A DNA stretch of 64,000 nucleotides from Cupriavidus sp. D384 (lineage in GTDB: Bacteria; Pseudomonadota; Gammaproteobacteria; Burkholderiales; Burkholderiaceae): NCBI RefSeq assembly GCF_001652915.1, contig NZ_BBQI01000039.1, forward strand, positions 20,580 through 84,579, in the 5' to 3' direction. Shown here piece after piece: positions 8,021 to 16,602 of this stretch. The translations under genes and the position numbers were made by a program. Each line of letters starts with the position of its first letter. Position 1 is the stretch's first letter. A model generated the notes under the pieces. That model was not told the DNA's origin and did no database searches. It saw only the letters and a program-made list of their open reading frames with translations.

Positions 8021-8386
8021 TCAGATGGCCAGCTTCCTGAGCCCTTCAAGCACCGCGGTGCCCTTGAATGGCTTGACGATCCAGCCCTTGACGCCGGCTG
8101 CCTTGCCCCGGTCCTTCATCGCCTGGCTGCTTTCGGTGGTCAGCATCACGACGTTGACACTCTTGTTGGCCAGCTCGCCGCGGATTTTCTCGACCATGGT
8201 CAGGCCGTCCATGTTGGGCATGTTGACGTCGCTGATGATAAGGCGGATGCCCGGGTCGGCCTTGAGCCGGGACAGGCCGTCCTTGCCGTCGACGGCGGTT
8301 TGTACGTCCAGCCCGTTGGTGCGCAGAAAGCTTGCTACCTCGTCGCGCACCGCGCTCGAATCATCCACTACTAGAATTTTCGCCAT
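8021..8386 (-). CDS. CheY-like single-domain response regulator
   Basis: This 121-aa stand-alone receiver domain carries the acidic pair in ILVVDDSS, the phospho-acceptor Asp in LIISDVNMPNMDGL (about residue 53), the Thr of MLTTE and the Lys of IVKPFKG. The RBS AGGAAAAG precedes the ATG at 8386. It has no output domain. It is the last gene of a four-gene unit with a CheX-like protein, an MCP-like protein and a CheA-like kinase, so it is the likely phosphoryl acceptor of that kinase. Confidence 0.93.
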   Translation of the reverse strand: MAKILVVDDSSAVRDEVASFLRTNGLDVQTAVDGKDGLSRLKADPGIRLIISDVNMPNMDGLTMVEKIRGELANKSVNVVMLTTESSQAMKDRGKAAGVKGWIVKPFKGTAVLEGLRKLAI

Positions 8387-8431
8387 TTTCTTTTCCTACC
8401 GGTCAATTCATACCTAAAAGCGCTAAAAGCG

Positions 8432-8983
8432 TCAGAACAATTCGAGTTCGCCTTCGCTGGAGTCTTCCTCGATCTCCTGTCCCAGCTGAAAGTCGACGGA
8501 TACGCGCGTGAACATGCACATCGTCACGCCGACCCGCACCGTTGTGCCGATCGCAACATCGAAGTTGGCGCGATAGTCGGGGCGGAGGCTGTCCACGTGG
8601 CGCAGGCTCTGGCCGCCCAGCAGATAGGGCGTCGACATGCCGAGGTCCGGAAAATGCCGGACGAGGTCCTGGTTGATTGCGCCGCAGCAGAGGTTGCCCA
8701 GTTCCAGCAAGGTGTCGCGCAGATTGCTGCCGTTGCCGCGTGCGAAGTAGCTGGCGGACGCGGCGTCGTCGCGGAAGCGCAAGAACAGCATGTACCGGAA
8801 GCCCATCGACGAGATCGTGAGCACGACGACCACATCTTCGTCCGCGACCGGGGCCGGCTGCGTTTCCAGGCGGGTGATCTCGCAGGAATCGTCGTCGGTC
8901 AGTACCAGCCGGGATTCCACCGCGCGACGCAGCACGCGCTCCAGGCTGTGCCGCGCCTGCACGCTGATCAGGGCGCCGTTCAC
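8432..8983 (-). CDS. CheX/CheC-like protein (candidate CheY phosphatase)
   Basis: The 183-aa product has RDTLLELGNLCCGAINQDLVRHFPDLGMSTPYLL near residues 90-125. The E..N...G.I...L pattern matches the catalytic helix of CheX/CheC/FliY phosphatases, which dephosphorylate CheY. The rest is poorly conserved. Translation starts at a GTG that overlaps the stop of the MCP-like gene (GTGA), so the two are coupled. Its place just before cheY supports a role in ending the CheY signal. Confidence 0.7.
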   Translation of the reverse strand: MNGALISVQARHSLERVLRRAVESRLVLTDDDSCEITRLETQPAPVADEDVVVVLTISSMGFRYMLFLRFRDDAASASYFARGNGSNLRDTLLELGNLCCGAINQDLVRHFPDLGMSTPYLLGGQSLRHVDSLRPDYRANFDVAIGTTVRVGVTMCMFTRVSVDFQLGQEIEEDSSEGELELF

Positions 8984-9699
8984 TGGTATGCCGCCTCGAA
9001 CTGCTCGGCCAGCAGCGCGACGCTTGCCAGCGATGCCGTCACCATCTTGCCGCCGGCCTGAATGTCCTGGAACGTGGCGGTGGTGGTCAGGTCGCTTTGA
9101 TGCAGGCTGTCGCCGTAGCTCTTGGATAGCGCCTCGGATCGGGCCGCCAGTGCGCGCACCTCGCTTGCCACCACGCCAAAGCCCCGGCCCGCCGCCCCGG
9201 CGCGCGCAGCCTCGATCGACGCATTGAGCGACACAATCACCACGTGGCGAACAATCGACGACAGCTCCATGTTCTGCTCGTGCATCGCCCGGTTACGCGC
9301 CATCAGCGAGATCATCTGCTCGTGCCAGCGTTCGAACGTGTCGGCGAGCCCGCGCAAGCGCTTCGTTTCGTCGCCGATCTGGCGAGCCTGGCGTAGCGCA
9401 TCGGCCTGCAGCTGGCGGCTGGCGGCGAGTTCCGCGCCAAGTTGGTCGATGGAGGCCATCTGTCCGGCCGCAGTTTCCTGCAGACGCTGGATGTCCGAGG
9501 CCAGCGCGTCCTTGTCACGCTCGTGTTGCGCGATGCGGTCGCGCAGTTCGGCCTGGGCCTGGTCGCGCGACGCCAGCGCGCTGTCCTGCGTGGCCTGCGC
9601 CTGCGCTGCCATACGTCCGGCGTTGTGGCGCCATGCCAGCCAGGCCGGCACCGCCGTTATCGCCGCGCCCAGCAATGCACCTGCAAGATACTCACCCAT
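8980..9699 (-). CDS. Methyl-accepting-chemotaxis-like protein with one N-terminal membrane segment
   Basis: The 239-aa protein has a single hydrophobic segment (residues about 5-22) and a long Gln/Ala-rich coiled coil. It then shows the conserved MCP hairpin core, IVSLNASIEAARAGAAGRGFGVVASEVRALA (about 160-190). It lacks a periplasmic sensing domain, a HAMP domain and most of the usual methylation helices, so it is much shorter than ordinary receptors (about 500-550 aa). It may act as a scaffold or cytoplasmic sensor for the adjacent CheA-like kinase. Confidence 0.82.
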   Translation of the reverse strand: MGEYLAGALLGAAITAVPAWLAWRHNAGRMAAQAQATQDSALASRDQAQAELRDRIAQHERDKDALASDIQRLQETAAGQMASIDQLGAELAASRQLQADALRQARQIGDETKRLRGLADTFERWHEQMISLMARNRAMHEQNMELSSIVRHVVIVSLNASIEAARAGAAGRGFGVVASEVRALAARSEALSKSYGDSLHQSDLTTTATFQDIQAGGKMVTASLASVALLAEQFEAAYQ

Positions 9700-9738
9700 A
9701 CTGCCTGTTCCTTATCCGACGCTATCCAGCCATTTTCA

Positions 9739-9765
9739 AACCTGCCCAACCTGCCCAACCTGCCC
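9739..9765. repeat. Three 9-bp tandem repeats between the kinase and MCP-like genes
   Basis: The unit aacctgccc is present three times without interruption (9739-9747, 9748-9756, 9757-9765). It lies in the 91-bp gap and has no coding role. Confidence 0.8.
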
Positions 9766-9790
9766 GATCCGATGCGGATTTCCGCCCGCG

Positions 9791-12172
9791 CTACAGCGCC
9801 ATCGGCGCGGGCGTTTCGGCCAGCACGGCCACGCTGTCCACGGCGAACCGTTCGGGCAGGCTGACCACGGTCTGGAACTGACGGAAGGGGGCGCCCACGT
9901 GGTTGTCAGTGAAACGCAGTTCGATGGTGCCGCCGGAGCGCGACAGGAATTCCCGCACCGCATCCATGCCGACGCCGCGGCCCGAGATCGTGGTCACGCT
10001 TTCCGCCGTCGAAAAGCCCGGGTGGAATATGAAATGCGCAATGGCGTCGTCGCTGAGCCCGGCATCGGCGTCGATCCAGCCACGCGCGATGGCCGTTGCG
10101 CGAATCCTGCCCAATGCCAGGCCACGGCCATCGTCGGCAACGGTCATCTGCAATTGCTGCTGATCGACCCCGGCTTCGATCCGGATCGTGCCCGCCGCCG
10201 GCTTGCCAGCGGCCAGGCGCACGTTGACCGGCTCGATGCCATGGTCGATCGCATTGCGCAGCAGGTGCGTGAACACGTTTTCCAGCATGCCCGTGACTTC
10301 GGCACGCAGGCGGTAGCCGTTGTCCTGGATGTTGACTTGCGGGGCGGCCTTGCCCAGTTCCGCGGCCAGCGAGGGCAGGGCATCGACCACCGGAGATAGC
10401 ACTTCCGCCAAACTGGTGGCGTCAAGTACGCGGAGGATGCGATGCACCGCCGCCCGCATCGATAGCAATTCGGCCAGGCTATCGGTGCGCGCGCCTTCAA
10501 GCAGGCGCAGGCTTTCGCGGATGCGGGCCATCTCGGCGTCTGTCGGGCGGCCAGCGGCCAGTGCTGCCGGCCCGCGTGCATCGCCATTGCCCCTGCGGCC
10601 AAGCTTGTCCTCGCTGATCGTTGCGTAGCGGGCCAGCGTGTCGCGCACCCGCGCAACGTCCTTTAGCAGCGCATCGGGATTCCACTCGCTGGCCTGGCGT
10701 TCCAGGTTGCGCAGTAGTTCCAGCCGCTGCTCGGCCTCGTGAACCACATCGGTCAGATGCTGGAGCTTGTAGGTTCGCGCATTGCCCTTGATCGTATGCA
10801 TGTTGCGGAACAGGGCGGCAATGGCGGCATTGTCGGCTTCGGTGGACTGCCGGATGATGTGCTCGTTCTCGTGGACGAAGCCATGCGCCGTTTCCATGAA
10901 CTTGTGGAACTTCTCCTCGCTCACGGCCAGGATCTCGCCGATGATCTCCAGGCTGCGGCGCTGCTCGCTGGCCTCGGCCGCCAGTTCGCGCAGCTGGGTC
11001 ACGTCGCGCACACAGAGCATCAGCCTGATGATCGTGTCGGCATCGTCGGTGATGGCGGACCAGCTCAGGTCCAGCACCTTGATCTGGCCGGCGGGCAGCC
11101 GCTTCTCGATTTCGGTGGGCAGCAGGTGTTCGTTGAAGACAAAGTTGATGCCGTCCTGACCCAGGCAGGCGTCGATGGCGGCGTCTACCTGCGCCAGCGC
11201 GTCGGCACCCAGGCCGGTGTCGGCGAACACCAGGTCCATGAACCGGCGGCCGGCAATGTCGCCGGTCTCGAAAATCTGTTCCAGATATGCCGAGTATTCC
11301 GCATGCACCACGCCCCCATCGACCACCGTCAGAATGCCCTGCTGCATGTTCTGCAGGATCGCCTGGATATCGGTGGTTTTCTGGCGCAACAGCGATGCGT
11401 TCTCCTGAATCCGCTCGATCATCTGGTTAAACGCCACGATCGAATGACCAATTTCGTCCATGCGGCCCACCTCGATGCGCCGCGTGAAGTCCTGGCTGGC
11501 GGCGATTTCGCTCATGGTGGTCTGCATGCGCGTAAGCGGCCGGGCAATCTGGCGGTGCAGCAGCCAGCCGATCAGCGACAGCAACACCACGGCGGCCGCG
11601 CTGACCAGACCGATGGTGCCGGCCGCGCTGGCGAGCTTGCTGTTCAGCGCGGCAATGGCATCGTCCTTCTCGCGATTCTTCTCAACGCGTAGCGTATCGA
11701 CGATTTTCTCCATCTCGTCGCGGTACCGGGCGACGTTGGCGAACAGGAAGGCCTGCGCGATCTCGTCGCGGCCCGCGGCCTTCATTTCCGCAGTTTCGCG
11801 GATGGCGTCGAAATAGTTGGTCAGGCTCTCGTTGGCCTGCGTCAGCAGACCCTTCTGCGCCTGGGTGCCCGCGTTGTTGGCCTGCCTGGACAGCGCGTCG
11901 CTCAGCGCGGTCTGCCTGGCCTTGAGGTCTTCCTGCGCCTGGGCCAGCAGGTTGGCGTCCGGTGCGTAGACCAGGGTCATGGTGGCCAGCTGGATATCCT
12001 TGACCAGCGACACGATATCGGCCGAGGCCAACGCGCTGGGAACGACCCCCTCGGTCACCTGTTTCACTTCAGAAGCGCTGGAACGTGTCTGCAGTACGGC
12101 GTAGCCACCAATCGCGGCCAACGCCAGGCACATCAGGACGATCAGCAGCACAATGCGCTGACGAATGGTCAT
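9791..12172 (-). CDS. CheA-like membrane histidine kinase with HAMP, Hpt and ATPase domains
   Basis: The 793-aa product starts MTIRQRIVLLIVLM, chosen because GGGGAG lies 8 bases upstream; an open frame extends 24 codons further. Order: membrane helix (about 7-27), periplasmic helical domain, second helix (about 178-200), HAMP (about 200-255), a PAS-like region (about 270-390), an Hpt domain with phospho-accepting His in MHTIKGNAR (about 465), and a CheA-type ATPase with LLRNAIDHGIEP, DDGRGL and GRGVGMDAV. It stops soon after the ATPase domain: the CheW-like P5 domain and the P2 domain of normal CheA are missing. It fuses receptor and kinase in one protein and likely phosphorylates the CheY encoded downstream. 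Confidence 0.9.
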   Translation of the reverse strand: MTIRQRIVLLIVLMCLALAAIGGYAVLQTRSSASEVKQVTEGVVPSALASADIVSLVKDIQLATMTLVYAPDANLLAQAQEDLKARQTALSDALSRQANNAGTQAQKGLLTQANESLTNYFDAIRETAEMKAAGRDEIAQAFLFANVARYRDEMEKIVDTLRVEKNREKDDAIAALNSKLASAAGTIGLVSAAAVVLLSLIGWLLHRQIARPLTRMQTTMSEIAASQDFTRRIEVGRMDEIGHSIVAFNQMIERIQENASLLRQKTTDIQAILQNMQQGILTVVDGGVVHAEYSAYLEQIFETGDIAGRRFMDLVFADTGLGADALAQVDAAIDACLGQDGINFVFNEHLLPTEIEKRLPAGQIKVLDLSWSAITDDADTIIRLMLCVRDVTQLRELAAEASEQRRSLEIIGEILAVSEEKFHKFMETAHGFVHENEHIIRQSTEADNAAIAALFRNMHTIKGNARTYKLQHLTDVVHEAEQRLELLRNLERQASEWNPDALLKDVARVRDTLARYATISEDKLGRRGNGDARGPAALAAGRPTDAEMARIRESLRLLEGARTDSLAELLSMRAAVHRILRVLDATSLAEVLSPVVDALPSLAAELGKAAPQVNIQDNGYRLRAEVTGMLENVFTHLLRNAIDHGIEPVNVRLAAGKPAAGTIRIEAGVDQQQLQMTVADDGRGLALGRIRATAIARGWIDADAGLSDDAIAHFIFHPGFSTAESVTTISGRGVGMDAVREFLSRSGGTIELRFTDNHVGAPFRQFQTVVSLPERFAVDSVAVLAETPAPMAL

Positions 12173-12286
12173 GGCAAAGCTCCCCGGCATTACGAATGTC
12201 AAGCCCTTCAACGAAGGGGATCTGCCTCGTCTTTTGCGAGACATATTTTTCGGGGGTGATTATGGGGATTGCACTGTGACCTTGGG

Positions 12287-12298
12287 ATGACATGTCAT
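12287..12298. repeat. 12-bp perfect palindrome between divergent genes
   Basis: ATGACATGTCAT is a perfect palindrome in the 234-bp gap between the kinase gene and aadA, which diverge. It could be a dimeric regulator site. The rest of the gap shows no clear promoter. Confidence 0.4.
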
Positions 12299-12406
12299 GG
12301 TGCGGTCGTGCCCCTCAGAGGTAGGGGGAGGCTGGGAGAACGCGTGACCGCTGGCAACCGTTGGCCGTATGCTTGCCGGGTGAATTTGACTTGGAAGAGT
12401 CTGTCG

Positions 12407-13210
12407 ATGACCGGGTTGGCGCGCCTGATGGTTCCCGCGGAAATTTCAGAGCAGGCCTTGCTGGCATGCGCAGTGATTGCGCGGCACGTCGGCGGCACGC
12501 TGGCTGGCATCCAGTTGTTTGGATCGGCGATCGATGGCGGTTTGAAGCCACACAGCGATATCGATCTGCTGGTGATCGTACGTACGCGGCTTGGAGAATC
12601 GGCCAGACGCGCGTTGATGCTCGATTTGCTGACGATCTCCGTGCCGCCCGGCAGTGACGGACGCTGGCGCGCGCTGGAGGTCACCGTGGTGGCGCATGAG
12701 GATGTTGTGCCCTGGCGCTACCCGGCACGACGCGAGGTCCAGTTCGGAGAATGGCTGCGTGCGGATTTGCAGGCCGGTATCGTGGAGCCGCCGGTTGTCG
12801 ACCACGACCTGGCGATCCTGCTGACCAAGGCTCGCCAGCACAGCGTGGCACTGGTGGGCCCGTCGGCGGACACGTTGCTTGATCCCGTCCCCTCGCAAGA
12901 CTTCAACCGCGCGCTGCGCGATACCGTGACGCAGTGGAATACCGAGGCGGATTGGAAGGGCGATGAACGCAACATCGTATTGGCGCTGGCCCGCATCTGG
13001 TACAGCGCGGCAACCGGAAAAATCACGCCGAAAGACGCGGCGTCCGCGTGGGCGCTGGAACGCTTGCCGGATGGATTCCGTCCGGTGCTGATGGCGGCGA
13101 GGGCAGGGTATCTGGACGGCGGGCAGCCATCGGCCCTGGCCGATGGCAGGCAGGTGGGGGCATTCATCCGCCTTGTGCGCGCCACGATTGAGGAAATTCT
13201 GGTGGCGTAG
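12407..13210 (+). CDS. aadA: Aminoglycoside nucleotidyltransferase, ANT(3'')/AadA family
   Basis: The 267-aa product has the AadA signatures in order: QLFGSAIDGGLKPHSDIDLL with the catalytic Asp pair (about residues 29-48), DLAILLTKARQHSVALVGP, and WKGDERNIVLALARIWYSA followed by GKITPKDAASAWALERLP. These enzymes transfer AMP to streptomycin and spectinomycin. The length matches the family (about 260 aa). The ATG at 12407 has GGAAGAG upstream; a GTG at 12380 is an alternative. There is no integron attC site, integrase or IS nearby, and the base composition matches the neighbours, so it looks like an intrinsic chromosomal gene rather than a recent cassette. Activity is not proven. Confidence 0.9.
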   Translation: MTGLARLMVPAEISEQALLACAVIARHVGGTLAGIQLFGSAIDGGLKPHSDIDLLVIVRTRLGESARRALMLDLLTISVPPGSDGRWRALEVTVVAHEDVVPWRYPARREVQFGEWLRADLQAGIVEPPVVDHDLAILLTKARQHSVALVGPSADTLLDPVPSQDFNRALRDTVTQWNTEADWKGDERNIVLALARIWYSAATGKITPKDAASAWALERLPDGFRPVLMAARAGYLDGGQPSALADGRQVGAFIRLVRATIEEILVA

Positions 13211-13290
13211 GCACCGATCCACCGATGGTTTGGCTGACAAGCAGCGCATGACGAGTATCAAGCGCACCGATACGCGCCAATGCGCACCAA

Positions 13291-13319
13291 AACAAAAAGC
13301 CCAGCATTTCTGCTGGGCT
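13291..13319 (-). terminator. Rho-independent terminator after tRNA-Val
   Basis: On the minus strand AGCCCAGCA and TGCTGGGCT form a 9-bp stem around a four-base loop, followed by TTTTTGTT. It lies 13 bp past the tRNA 3' end. Confidence 0.88.
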
Positions 13320-13331
13320 TTCTGATGAATC

Positions 13332-13406
13332 TGGTGGGTGGTACAGGGATTGAACCTGTGACCCCTGCCGTGTGAAGGCAGTGCTCTACCGCTGAGCTAA
13401 CCACCC
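13332..13406 (-). tRNA. tRNA-Val (CAC anticodon)
   Basis: The 75-nt minus-strand sequence folds into a full cloverleaf: acceptor GGGTGGT/ACCACCC, D stem GCTC/GAGC, anticodon stem CTGCC/GGCAG with loop TTCACAC, T stem ACAGG/CCTGT, discriminator A and encoded CCA. The anticodon CAC reads the valine codon GUG. Confidence 0.95.
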
Positions 13407-13481
13407 CTTGCTGCTTCGTCGCCGTTGTTGCTGGCGTCGTGCAGTGGAGAAACGAGATTATGCCGATGGGCCAGTATCTTG

Positions 13482-13524
13482 TAAAGCCCTTTTTTGAACT
13501 TTCTTTAAAAAAGTTGTGAGGGCT
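13482..13524 (-). terminator. AT-rich stem-loop between dnaQ and tRNA-Val
   Basis: Outer arms AGCCCT/AGGGCT and inner arms AACTTT/AAAGTT, with runs of A and T between, form a nested hairpin about 30 bp after the dnaQ stop. It may end dnaQ transcription or sit in the tRNA promoter region. Confidence 0.4.
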
Positions 13525-13546
13525 GCGGCACTGGCCGGATTGGGCG

Positions 13547-14284
13547 CTATTGCACAGTGGCGTCGGCAGGCACTTCGGAGGGGACTTCGATCTTCCAGAC
13601 GGTCTTGCCGCCGCTGGCCTTGTCCAGTTCCTTGAGCACGCCCTCATGGGCCGAGACTTCGGTCTCGGTCGCCAGCAGCACGGGCAGGGTCAGGGCCGAC
13701 AGGTCGGCGGTGGCGCGGGTTTCGCCCTGGGCTGCGGCGCCGTCGAGCATGTCGATGACCAGCGAGTTCTGGCCGCGCGTCATGGCAAGGTAGACCTCGG
13801 CCAGCAGCTCGGCATCGAGCAATGCGCCGTGCAGCGTGCGGTGCGCGTTGCTGACGCCCAGGCGGTCGCACAGGGCATCCAGCGAGTTACGCTTGCCCGG
13901 GAACATCTGGCGCGCTTCGCGCAGGGTGTCGATCACATTGGCCACGTGGTCGCGGAACGGGGGCAGTTTGTGGAGCTTGAACTCCATCTCCAGGAAGCCC
14001 ATGTCGAACGCGGCGTTGTGAATGATCAGCTCGGCGTCGCGTACGAATTCCTGGATCTCGTGCATGACCTCGGCAAACTTCGGCTTGTCGGCCAGGAAGT
14101 CGGCGGTCAGGCCGTGGATGGCCACGGCGTCTTCGGGGACGTCGCGCTCCGGGTTGATATAGAAGTGCAGGTTGCGGCCGGTCAGGCGGCGGTTCACCAG
14201 TTCCACGCAGCCGATTTCGATCAGGCGATCGCCGGTGGCGTGGTTCAGGCCGGTGGTTTCGGTATCGAGAACGATCTGTCGCAT
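13547..14284 (-). CDS. dnaQ: DNA polymerase III epsilon subunit (proofreading exonuclease)
   Basis: The 245-aa product starts MRQIVLDTETTGL, which contains the Exo I Asp-Glu pair at the very N-terminus and so fixes the start. Exo II is LIIHNAAFDMGFLEME (about residue 95) and Exo III is HGALLDAELLAEVYL (about 155-170), giving the DEDDh active site. It is the 3'-5' proofreading subunit of the replicative polymerase. The last 60 residues should contact the alpha subunit. It lies 49 bp after rnhA on the same strand; dnaQ-rnhA adjacency is common in proteobacteria. Confidence 0.97.
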   Translation of the reverse strand: MRQIVLDTETTGLNHATGDRLIEIGCVELVNRRLTGRNLHFYINPERDVPEDAVAIHGLTADFLADKPKFAEVMHEIQEFVRDAELIIHNAAFDMGFLEMEFKLHKLPPFRDHVANVIDTLREARQMFPGKRNSLDALCDRLGVSNAHRTLHGALLDAELLAEVYLAMTRGQNSLVIDMLDGAAAQGETRATADLSALTLPVLLATETEVSAHEGVLKELDKASGGKTVWKIEVPSEVPADATVQ

Positions 14285-14333
14285 GGGGCAGGATTGTAAT
14301 CGCTCGGCGCGGCCGGGCGACGGATTGCGAGGG

Positions 14334-14771
14334 TCAGGTGCTGATCGATTCCACGCCGCGGTTGGCCAGCCGGTCTGCGCGCTCGTTGCCCGGATGGCCG
14401 GCATGGCCGCGTACCCAGTGCCATTCGATCACGTGCGGCTGCCGGGCTTCGTCCAGGATCTGCCACAGGTCGGCGTTCTTGACAGGCTTCTTGTCGGCCG
14501 TCATCCAGCCGCGCTTCTTCCAGCCGGTGATCCATTCGCTGATGCCCTTCTGCACATACTGCGAATCGGTATAGATGTTGATGACGCAGGGCCGCTTGAG
14601 CGCGCGCAGCGCCTCGATCACGGCCATCAGCTCCATGCGGTTGTTGGTGGTGGGGCTTTCGCCGCCGAACAGCTCTTTCTCGTGGCCGCCGGAGACCAGC
14701 ACGGCGCCCCAGCCGCCGGGGCCGGGGTTGCCCTTGCAGGCGCCGTCGGAATAAATCGTGACTTCTTGCAT
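14334..14771 (-). CDS. rnhA: Ribonuclease HI
   Basis: The 145-aa enzyme removes RNA from RNA-DNA hybrids. Catalytic residues are visible in [20 protein letters not shown] (Asp about 9), ELMAVIEAL (Glu about 48), [12 protein letters not shown] (Asp about 69) and [14 protein letters not shown] (His and Asp near 125-135). Length is normal for the family. It is co-directional with dnaQ downstream and the methyltransferase gene upstream (27 bp gap). Confidence 0.97.
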   Translation of the reverse strand: MQEVTIYSDGACKGNPGPGGWGAVLVSGGHEKELFGGESPTTNNRMELMAVIEALRALKRPCVINIYTDSQYVQKGISEWITGWKKRGWMTADKKPVKNADLWQILDEARQPHVIEWHWVRGHAGHPGNERADRLANRGVESIST

Positions 14772-14798
14772 GGATGGAATTCAGGATGGCCCGGCGCT

Positions 14799-15599
14799 TC
14801 AGGCGCCAGGCGTGGTCTTGTGATGTTTGCCGTGCGTGCCCGTGGGCGTGGCCACCGGGGCAGACACCGGTGCCAGGGCGGGTTTGGCTGTTTTCCAGGC
14901 CGGGCCCACCAGGCGGATGTTCTTGACGCGCTTGACCGCCGAAATCATGTAGACCGAACCGAAGATCGGCCACCAGCGGTCGCCGGCTTTCTCCATGAAG
15001 GCGGCGCGCTGCAGCCAGCGGTCGGTGCGGTAGGGCGGGCAATAGCAGCCAAAGCGCCCGCGGATGATCTCGAAGCCCAGCAGCTTGAGCCAGTCCTTGA
15101 TCCGCACAAAGCCGATGGTCTGCGCGTCGCTGGGCAGGAAGGGCGTGGCGCCCAGCCGGTTCAGGCCCTGGCGCGCGCCCCACAGGCTCATCGGGTTGAA
15201 GCAGGTCACAACCACGCGGCCCTCGGGCATCAGCACGCGCGATACCTCGCGCAGCACTTCATGCGGGTCCTCGGAAAACTCCAGGATGTGGGGCAGCGTG
15301 AGCAGGTCGATGCTCTGCGTGTCGAATGGCAATTCGTCGAACCGGCATAGCAGCTGGCGCGCGTCGGGGTGCGTCTCGCGCGGGCCGTGGGGGCCGGCGC
15401 GGTCATCGAGCGCCAGCGCCGAGAACGGCATGCGGTTCTCGCGCAGCGTGTCGATATGGGGCAGCCCCAGCTGCACCGCGTGGTAGCCGAAGATATCCGT
15501 TACCGTCCGGTCATATTGCTGGGCCTCCCACCGGAGCATGTACTGCCCGGGCGGCGACGCCAGCCATTCTTCCCAATCTATAATCGGTCGGTTGGACAT
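14799..15599 (-). CDS. SAM-dependent methyltransferase, UbiE/type-11 class
   Basis: This product of about 266 aa has a class I methyltransferase core: [50 protein letters not shown]. The usual E-F-G-G-x-G SAM motif is weak. The C-terminus carries a Lys/His/Pro-rich tail. Two starts are possible, ATG at 15611 or at 15599; I chose [13 protein letters not shown] at 15599 because the earlier one overlaps the divergent gloB start. It is often found next to gloB and rnhA in Burkholderiales. The substrate is unknown. Confidence 0.8.
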   Translation of the reverse strand: MSNRPIIDWEEWLASPPGQYMLRWEAQQYDRTVTDIFGYHAVQLGLPHIDTLRENRMPFSALALDDRAGPHGPRETHPDARQLLCRFDELPFDTQSIDLLTLPHILEFSEDPHEVLREVSRVLMPEGRVVVTCFNPMSLWGARQGLNRLGATPFLPSDAQTIGFVRIKDWLKLLGFEIIRGRFGCYCPPYRTDRWLQRAAFMEKAGDRWWPIFGSVYMISAVKRVKNIRLVGPAWKTAKPALAPVSAPVATPTGTHGKHHKTTPGA

Positions 15600-15609
15600 A
15601 GGAGCACAC

Positions 15610-16410
15610 ATGTTGAAAGTGGAGCCAATCCCCGCCTTTCAGGACAACTATATCTGGGCCATCCACGACGGCAAAAGTGCCGCAGTGGTGGATCCAGGCG
15701 AGGCCGGGCCGGTCGAGCGCTTTCTGGCGCAACGCGGGCTGGCACTGGGCGCTATTGTAATCACCCATCACCATGGCGATCATCAGGGAGGCGTATCGGA
15801 TTTGCTGGAACGCCATCCGGCCGGCCCTGACGGCGCCCCGATACCGGTGATCGGACCCGCCGGCGAACGCATCGGACATCGCACCCAGGCCGTGCGCGAG
15901 GGCGATACGGTGACGCTGGCGCATCTGGCCGCTACCTTCCGCGTGCTGGACGTGCCGGGTCACACCGCCGGACACGTGGCCTATGTGGGCGACCTGCCCG
16001 GCGCAGGCCATGTGGTGTTCTGCGGCGACACCCTGTTCGCCAGCGGGTGCGGGCGCCTGTTCGAGGGGTCGCCGGCGCAGATGCTGGCGTCGCTGGACAA
16101 GCTGGCCGCCTTGCCTGGCGATACCCGCGTGTACTGCGCCCACGAATACACGCGCAGCAATGTCCGCTTTGCGCAGGCCGTGGAGCCGGGCAACGCCGAC
16201 CTGTCCGCGTGGTCGTCCCGGGTGGACGCTTTGCGCCAGGCCGATACCCCGACGGTGCCCACCACCGTGGCCCATGAGCGGGCGGTCAATCCGTTCCTGC
16301 GGTCGCGCGAGCCGGCCGTGCGCCGGGCCGTGCAGGGGCAGGGCGGCGACGTCAGCAGCGATGCCGCGGCGTTCGGTGCGCTGCGCGGATGGAAGGACAA
16401 CTTTCGCTAG
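15610..16410 (+). CDS. gloB: Hydroxyacylglutathione hydrolase (glyoxalase II)
   Basis: The 266-aa metallo-beta-lactamase-fold enzyme hydrolyses S-lactoylglutathione in methylglyoxal detoxification. The metal motif [10 protein letters not shown] lies near residues 55-65. It is followed by [28 protein letters not shown] and [14 protein letters not shown], the glutathione-site region. AGGAG is 7 bases before the ATG. It diverges from the methyltransferase gene with almost no gap. Confidence 0.96.
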   Translation: MLKVEPIPAFQDNYIWAIHDGKSAAVVDPGEAGPVERFLAQRGLALGAIVITHHHGDHQGGVSDLLERHPAGPDGAPIPVIGPAGERIGHRTQAVREGDTVTLAHLAATFRVLDVPGHTAGHVAYVGDLPGAGHVVFCGDTLFASGCGRLFEGSPAQMLASLDKLAALPGDTRVYCAHEYTRSNVRFAQAVEPGNADLSAWSSRVDALRQADTPTVPTTVAHERAVNPFLRSREPAVRRAVQGQGGDVSSDAAAFGALRGWKDNFR

Positions 16411-16537
16411 TCACGGATCGCCAATACATTCCAGACGTTTGCAGGCAGGGCGGCGGCCTGCAGGGCCGGGGAACGCGGGCCCTGCCACCATTTGGGGTAT
16501 CGCAAGATGTCCAAATTGCATCTTCGGGAAAATCTCA

Positions 16538-16566
16538 TTGACGCCAACCGGCCTTTTCCATAGGAT
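16538..16566 (+). promoter_or_regulatory. Candidate sigma-70 promoter for mltD
   Basis: TTGACG (16538-16543) and TAGGAT (16561-16566) are 17 bp apart; transcription would start about 30 nt before the mltD ATG. The rest of the 192-bp gap after gloB is featureless. Confidence 0.55.
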
Positions 16567-16602
16567 CAGGCGAAATTTTTGGCGTCACTTTCAGAGAACT
16601 TA

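Noticed and set aside
12269..13210. Integron cassette around aadA
   Set aside because: No attC-like site, integrase or second cassette is present on either side.
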